Positions 61,610 through 64,000 of a DNA stretch of 64,000 nucleotides are shown here, piece after piece. Source of the stretch: Morella rubra (lineage: Eukaryota; Streptophyta; Magnoliopsida; Fagales; Myricaceae). Each line of letters begins with the position of its first letter. The stretch's first letter is position 1. Under the pieces are notes generated by a model that did not search any database, was not told where the DNA came from, and saw only the letters and a list, made by a program, of their open reading frames with translations. The stretch covers positions 27,464,120-27,528,119 of the forward strand of contig CM025855.1 in NCBI GenBank assembly GCA_003952965.2, given 5' to 3'. The position numbers and the translations under genes are program-made.

Positions 61610-63726
61610 TTATTTCTCTATATTTTTCACTAACTCATAATCAACAATAGACTTAGCAATAGAGTCTTCACCTCTCCAATTTTGTGCACATATGAGGGCC
61701 TCTACTGTTCGAGGAGCCAATGAATTCCGATAAGGGTCTAGAACACGTCCTCCGATTCTAAAAGCAGACTCTAAAAATACTGTAGAAATTGGGATAGTCA
61801 TAACATCTCTAGCCATGTGAGCAAGAATAGGATACTTAGATGCATTGGACTTCCACCAATGTAAAATATTGAATTTCTCAGTTCTTGCCTCACGACCATC
61901 AGTCAAATACTGTTCCACCTCTGATTTGCCATCACCCGTAGATGTAGACTCTTCAAGCCTTTCAAGGATGCGAGCCAACTTCAATTGGCGAGTTTGATTA
62001 CCCTCCCCAACCTTATGCGTAGGACGAGAAGCTTGAGGTGTTACTTCAACAGTACCAAACTTATCAGCATACTCCGCACACAACTGATCAAATACATTTT
62101 TCACAAAGGCGAACATTGCATCCCCCTCCTCAGTTGGATAGTTTTGCTTGAACTAAAGCTCTAAAGTAGTCAACTTATACCTTGGATCAATCACCACAAC
62201 AATAAACAACAACATATTCGTTTTCGAAGAGATCCCCCAATACTTATCATATTTTCTCTTTGTACTCGTTGCTATATTTTAAAAAATATGATTACCACTT
62301 TCACACAAGTCACAAATATTCTCTTGGTTAATACAAATCTCTTGAAAGTAGATATTTACAGTCACATATGAAGATTCTGAAAATTGCATAGTAGCCTCAT
62401 AAAACAACTCCAAAAATTGAACAAATAACCTAACTTGCTCCCAATCCATAAACTGAAGGAGGTCCCAAACGCAGTGACTCATTGGCACCTTCAGTAAAGT
62501 ACTTCTTGTATGTGGGATCCTCATCATGGAGCCGGTCAAAGATCTTTTAATATTTCTTTGCTTTCTCCAACATCAGATAAGTAGAATTCCATCTTGTGGC
62601 AACATCAAGACACAACATAGCCTTACATTCTATGTTATCTTTTTCAGCACATCTTTTAAACCTATCCATCCTAGCTGGAGAAAATCTCACATACCTCACT
62701 GCATTGCGCACCTTTATGATAGACTCATCATATTCTTTCAATCCCTCATTCACTACAAGGTTCAAAATATGGGCACAACACCTCATATGTAGAAATTTCC
62801 ATCAAGGGCGATGTTGGGTTTCAAGCGCCTCCTCAAAAATTCAAGTGCAACATCATTTGAAGAGACATTATCAACCGTGACAGTAAAAATCTTACTAGCA
62901 ATACCCCACTCAAGAAGACACACCTCAATATTCATCCCAAGTGTATCTCCTTTATGATTAGCAACCAAACAAAAGTTGATAATTCTCTTGTGCAATTTCC
63001 AATCATCATCAATGAAGTGTGCAGTGAGACACATATAATTCAAGTTTTGATTAGAAGTCCAAGTGTCGGTAGTGAGACAAACTCTACTAGAAAGTGACTT
63101 CTAAGATTTTTTCAACTTTTTTTTTTCTCTACATTGTAAATCTTGAAACAATCCCCAGCAACTGTTATACGAGATGGCATCTGAAATCTAGGTTTGAAAC
63201 TTCTTCAAAAGCCTCCTAAACCAACGACCCTCAACAATTCTAAATGGGTGTTCATCACCAATAACAAACTCAGCAATTGCTTGTCGAAGCTCCTCAGCAT
63301 TATACCTATGCATAACCATAGAACTAGAACTATTCCCCTTCCCCTTAGGTTTCTTATCAAAGCTTAATGTGGGTTGATTTTTATCAGCCACCCCAAATCG
63401 ATAAGGGTATTTTTTACATTGATTCTCCAGGTTGCTTATCATCGATGAAGTTCCATTTTTCTTAGAATGACAATAATATTATCTCCCACAATAGTTACAT
63501 GCAGCTTTAGGTGAATGAGCAGGCAAACCCTTAACCTTTGTAAAATGTTCCCATACTAATGAAGAATCTTTACTCTTTCCTTTTAGTAAAAGGTCAACTA
63601 GGGGCAGTATTAATACTGGGGTTATCATCATCAAGATCAATATGCACCCCATCCACCTCATCTTTAATATCAATCACATTCATGGGAGTCTCATTATCAG
63701 GGGTACTTGTTGGAGTCTCTTCCATC
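61610..63726 (-). pseudogene. hAT (BED-type, RICESLEEPER-like) transposase pseudogene
   Basis: From a Met at 63726 (MEETPTSTPDNE) the frame is broken repeatedly. An early stop lies in the acidic leader. A BED zinc finger follows (VWEHFTKV...AACNYCG), with a TAA at 63479-63481 inside the finger and Asn where the usual zinc-binding His should be (SNLENQCKK). Then come a region ending FRIVEGRWFRRLLKKF, a TAG before the LTTDTWTS catalytic-Asp motif, HFIDDDWKLHKRIINF, RCCAHILNLVVNEGLKEYD and WNSTYLMLEKA. Multiple stops occur around 62280-62540, and a final open frame at 62116-61610 holds the hAT dimerisation domain. Clearly inactive as a source of transposase. The right duplication breakpoint (61934) cuts this last frame. 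Confidence 0.85.
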
Positions 63727-64000
63727 TAGACCACATTAAAAATAAAAAACACAAATTAACAAACAATCCAACAGCATAAAATCATCAAACAATCCAACAA
63801 CATAAAATCAGCAAATCATCCAACAAAACTAAACCTGAATTCATCCAAATCCAACATCAAATCAGCCCTGACCTCCGATCTCCACAAAACCAACACAATC
63901 CTAACTTTCAATCTCTATCATAAACTAACAGTAACTTAGTAAAATGGGAAATACTAACATGATTTGATTCTCGTCAACAGCAGTACAAAAAAATTAGTAG

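Larger units (their letters stand above)
34247..61934 (+). repeat. 27.7 kb direct tandem duplication, copy 2
   Basis: 27,688 bp. The junction reads CCATCA|GCTCAAG. The left parent (6539-6547) reads CA|GCTCAAG and the right parent (61929-61940) reads CCATCA|CCCGTA, so only the two bases CA are shared at the crossover. No gap or N run is present. Copy 2 lacks PLAA exon 22 but keeps the full right flank of the hAT element. Total length differs from copy 1 by 18 bp, mainly from a replacement near 58459. Confidence 0.95.
57599..64000 (-). mobile_element. hAT transposon, longer copy, right end outside the window
   Basis: The outer end is TAGGGCTGAAAACC at 57599, preceded by GTTAGTAC. It contains a nested solo LTR (58055-61324) and a decayed transposase on the minus strand (61610-63726). 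The other terminus was not found before 64000, so it should lie to the right, ending in something like CAGCCCTA followed by GTTAGTAC. Bases 63727-64000 are AT-rich, with no gene, probably transposon leader or intron. Without the LTR the element exceeds 3 kb. Confidence 0.8.

Overview
This is plant nuclear DNA. Long AT-rich introns with GT-AG borders, plastid-targeted proteins, and MITE, hAT and LTR remnants all point to a flowering plant. Protein similarity and gene order suggest a eudicot, probably a rosid; the species cannot be named from the sequence. No CRISPR array, bacterial operon, rRNA or convincing tRNA was seen.

Layout. Positions 1-5826 are single copy. They hold the 5' part of the plastid cytochrome c assembly gene CCS1 (minus strand, running off the left edge), a head-to-head mTERF gene (2754-3596, plus), a Tourist-like MITE and a LINE-like remnant. 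Next comes a direct tandem duplication of about 27.7 kb: copy 1 is 6541-34246 and copy 2 is 34247-61934. Each unit carries, in order, a PLAA/DOA1-type WD40-PFU-PUL gene (minus), a hAT MITE in the shared promoter region, an LPAT4/5-type acyltransferase gene (plus), a UPF0496 gene (minus), several MITEs, and the 3' part of a hAT transposon with a 3.3 kb solo LTR nested in it. The hAT element continues to the right of copy 2, as a decayed transposase, to the window end.

Consequences of the duplication. The left breakpoint lies in the last intron of PLAA and the right breakpoint lies inside the hAT transposase. Copy 1 therefore has a complete PLAA (22 exons, 760 codons by my splice reconstruction) and a truncated hAT. 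Copy 2 has a PLAA lacking its last exon, fused tail to tail-end with the hAT C-terminal coding segment in the same orientation. A base present only in the junction-side hAT fragment creates a CAG that could act as a splice acceptor. Splicing PLAA exon 21 to it would keep the reading frame into the hAT dimerisation domain, so copy 2 could encode a PLAA-hAT fusion protein. This is the most interesting hypothesis here, and it depends on the duplication being real and not an assembly error.

Role of the genes. CCS1 (c-type cytochrome maturation) and mTERF (organelle gene expression) share a 402 bp bidirectional promoter. The PLAA homologue serves ubiquitin/Cdc48-dependent turnover, LPAT makes phosphatidic acid in the endomembrane system, and UPF0496 is a plant family of poorly known function. 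From memory, the order mTERF - PLAA - LPAT matches Arabidopsis At3g18870-At3g18860-At3g18850, which suggests an ancient conserved block.
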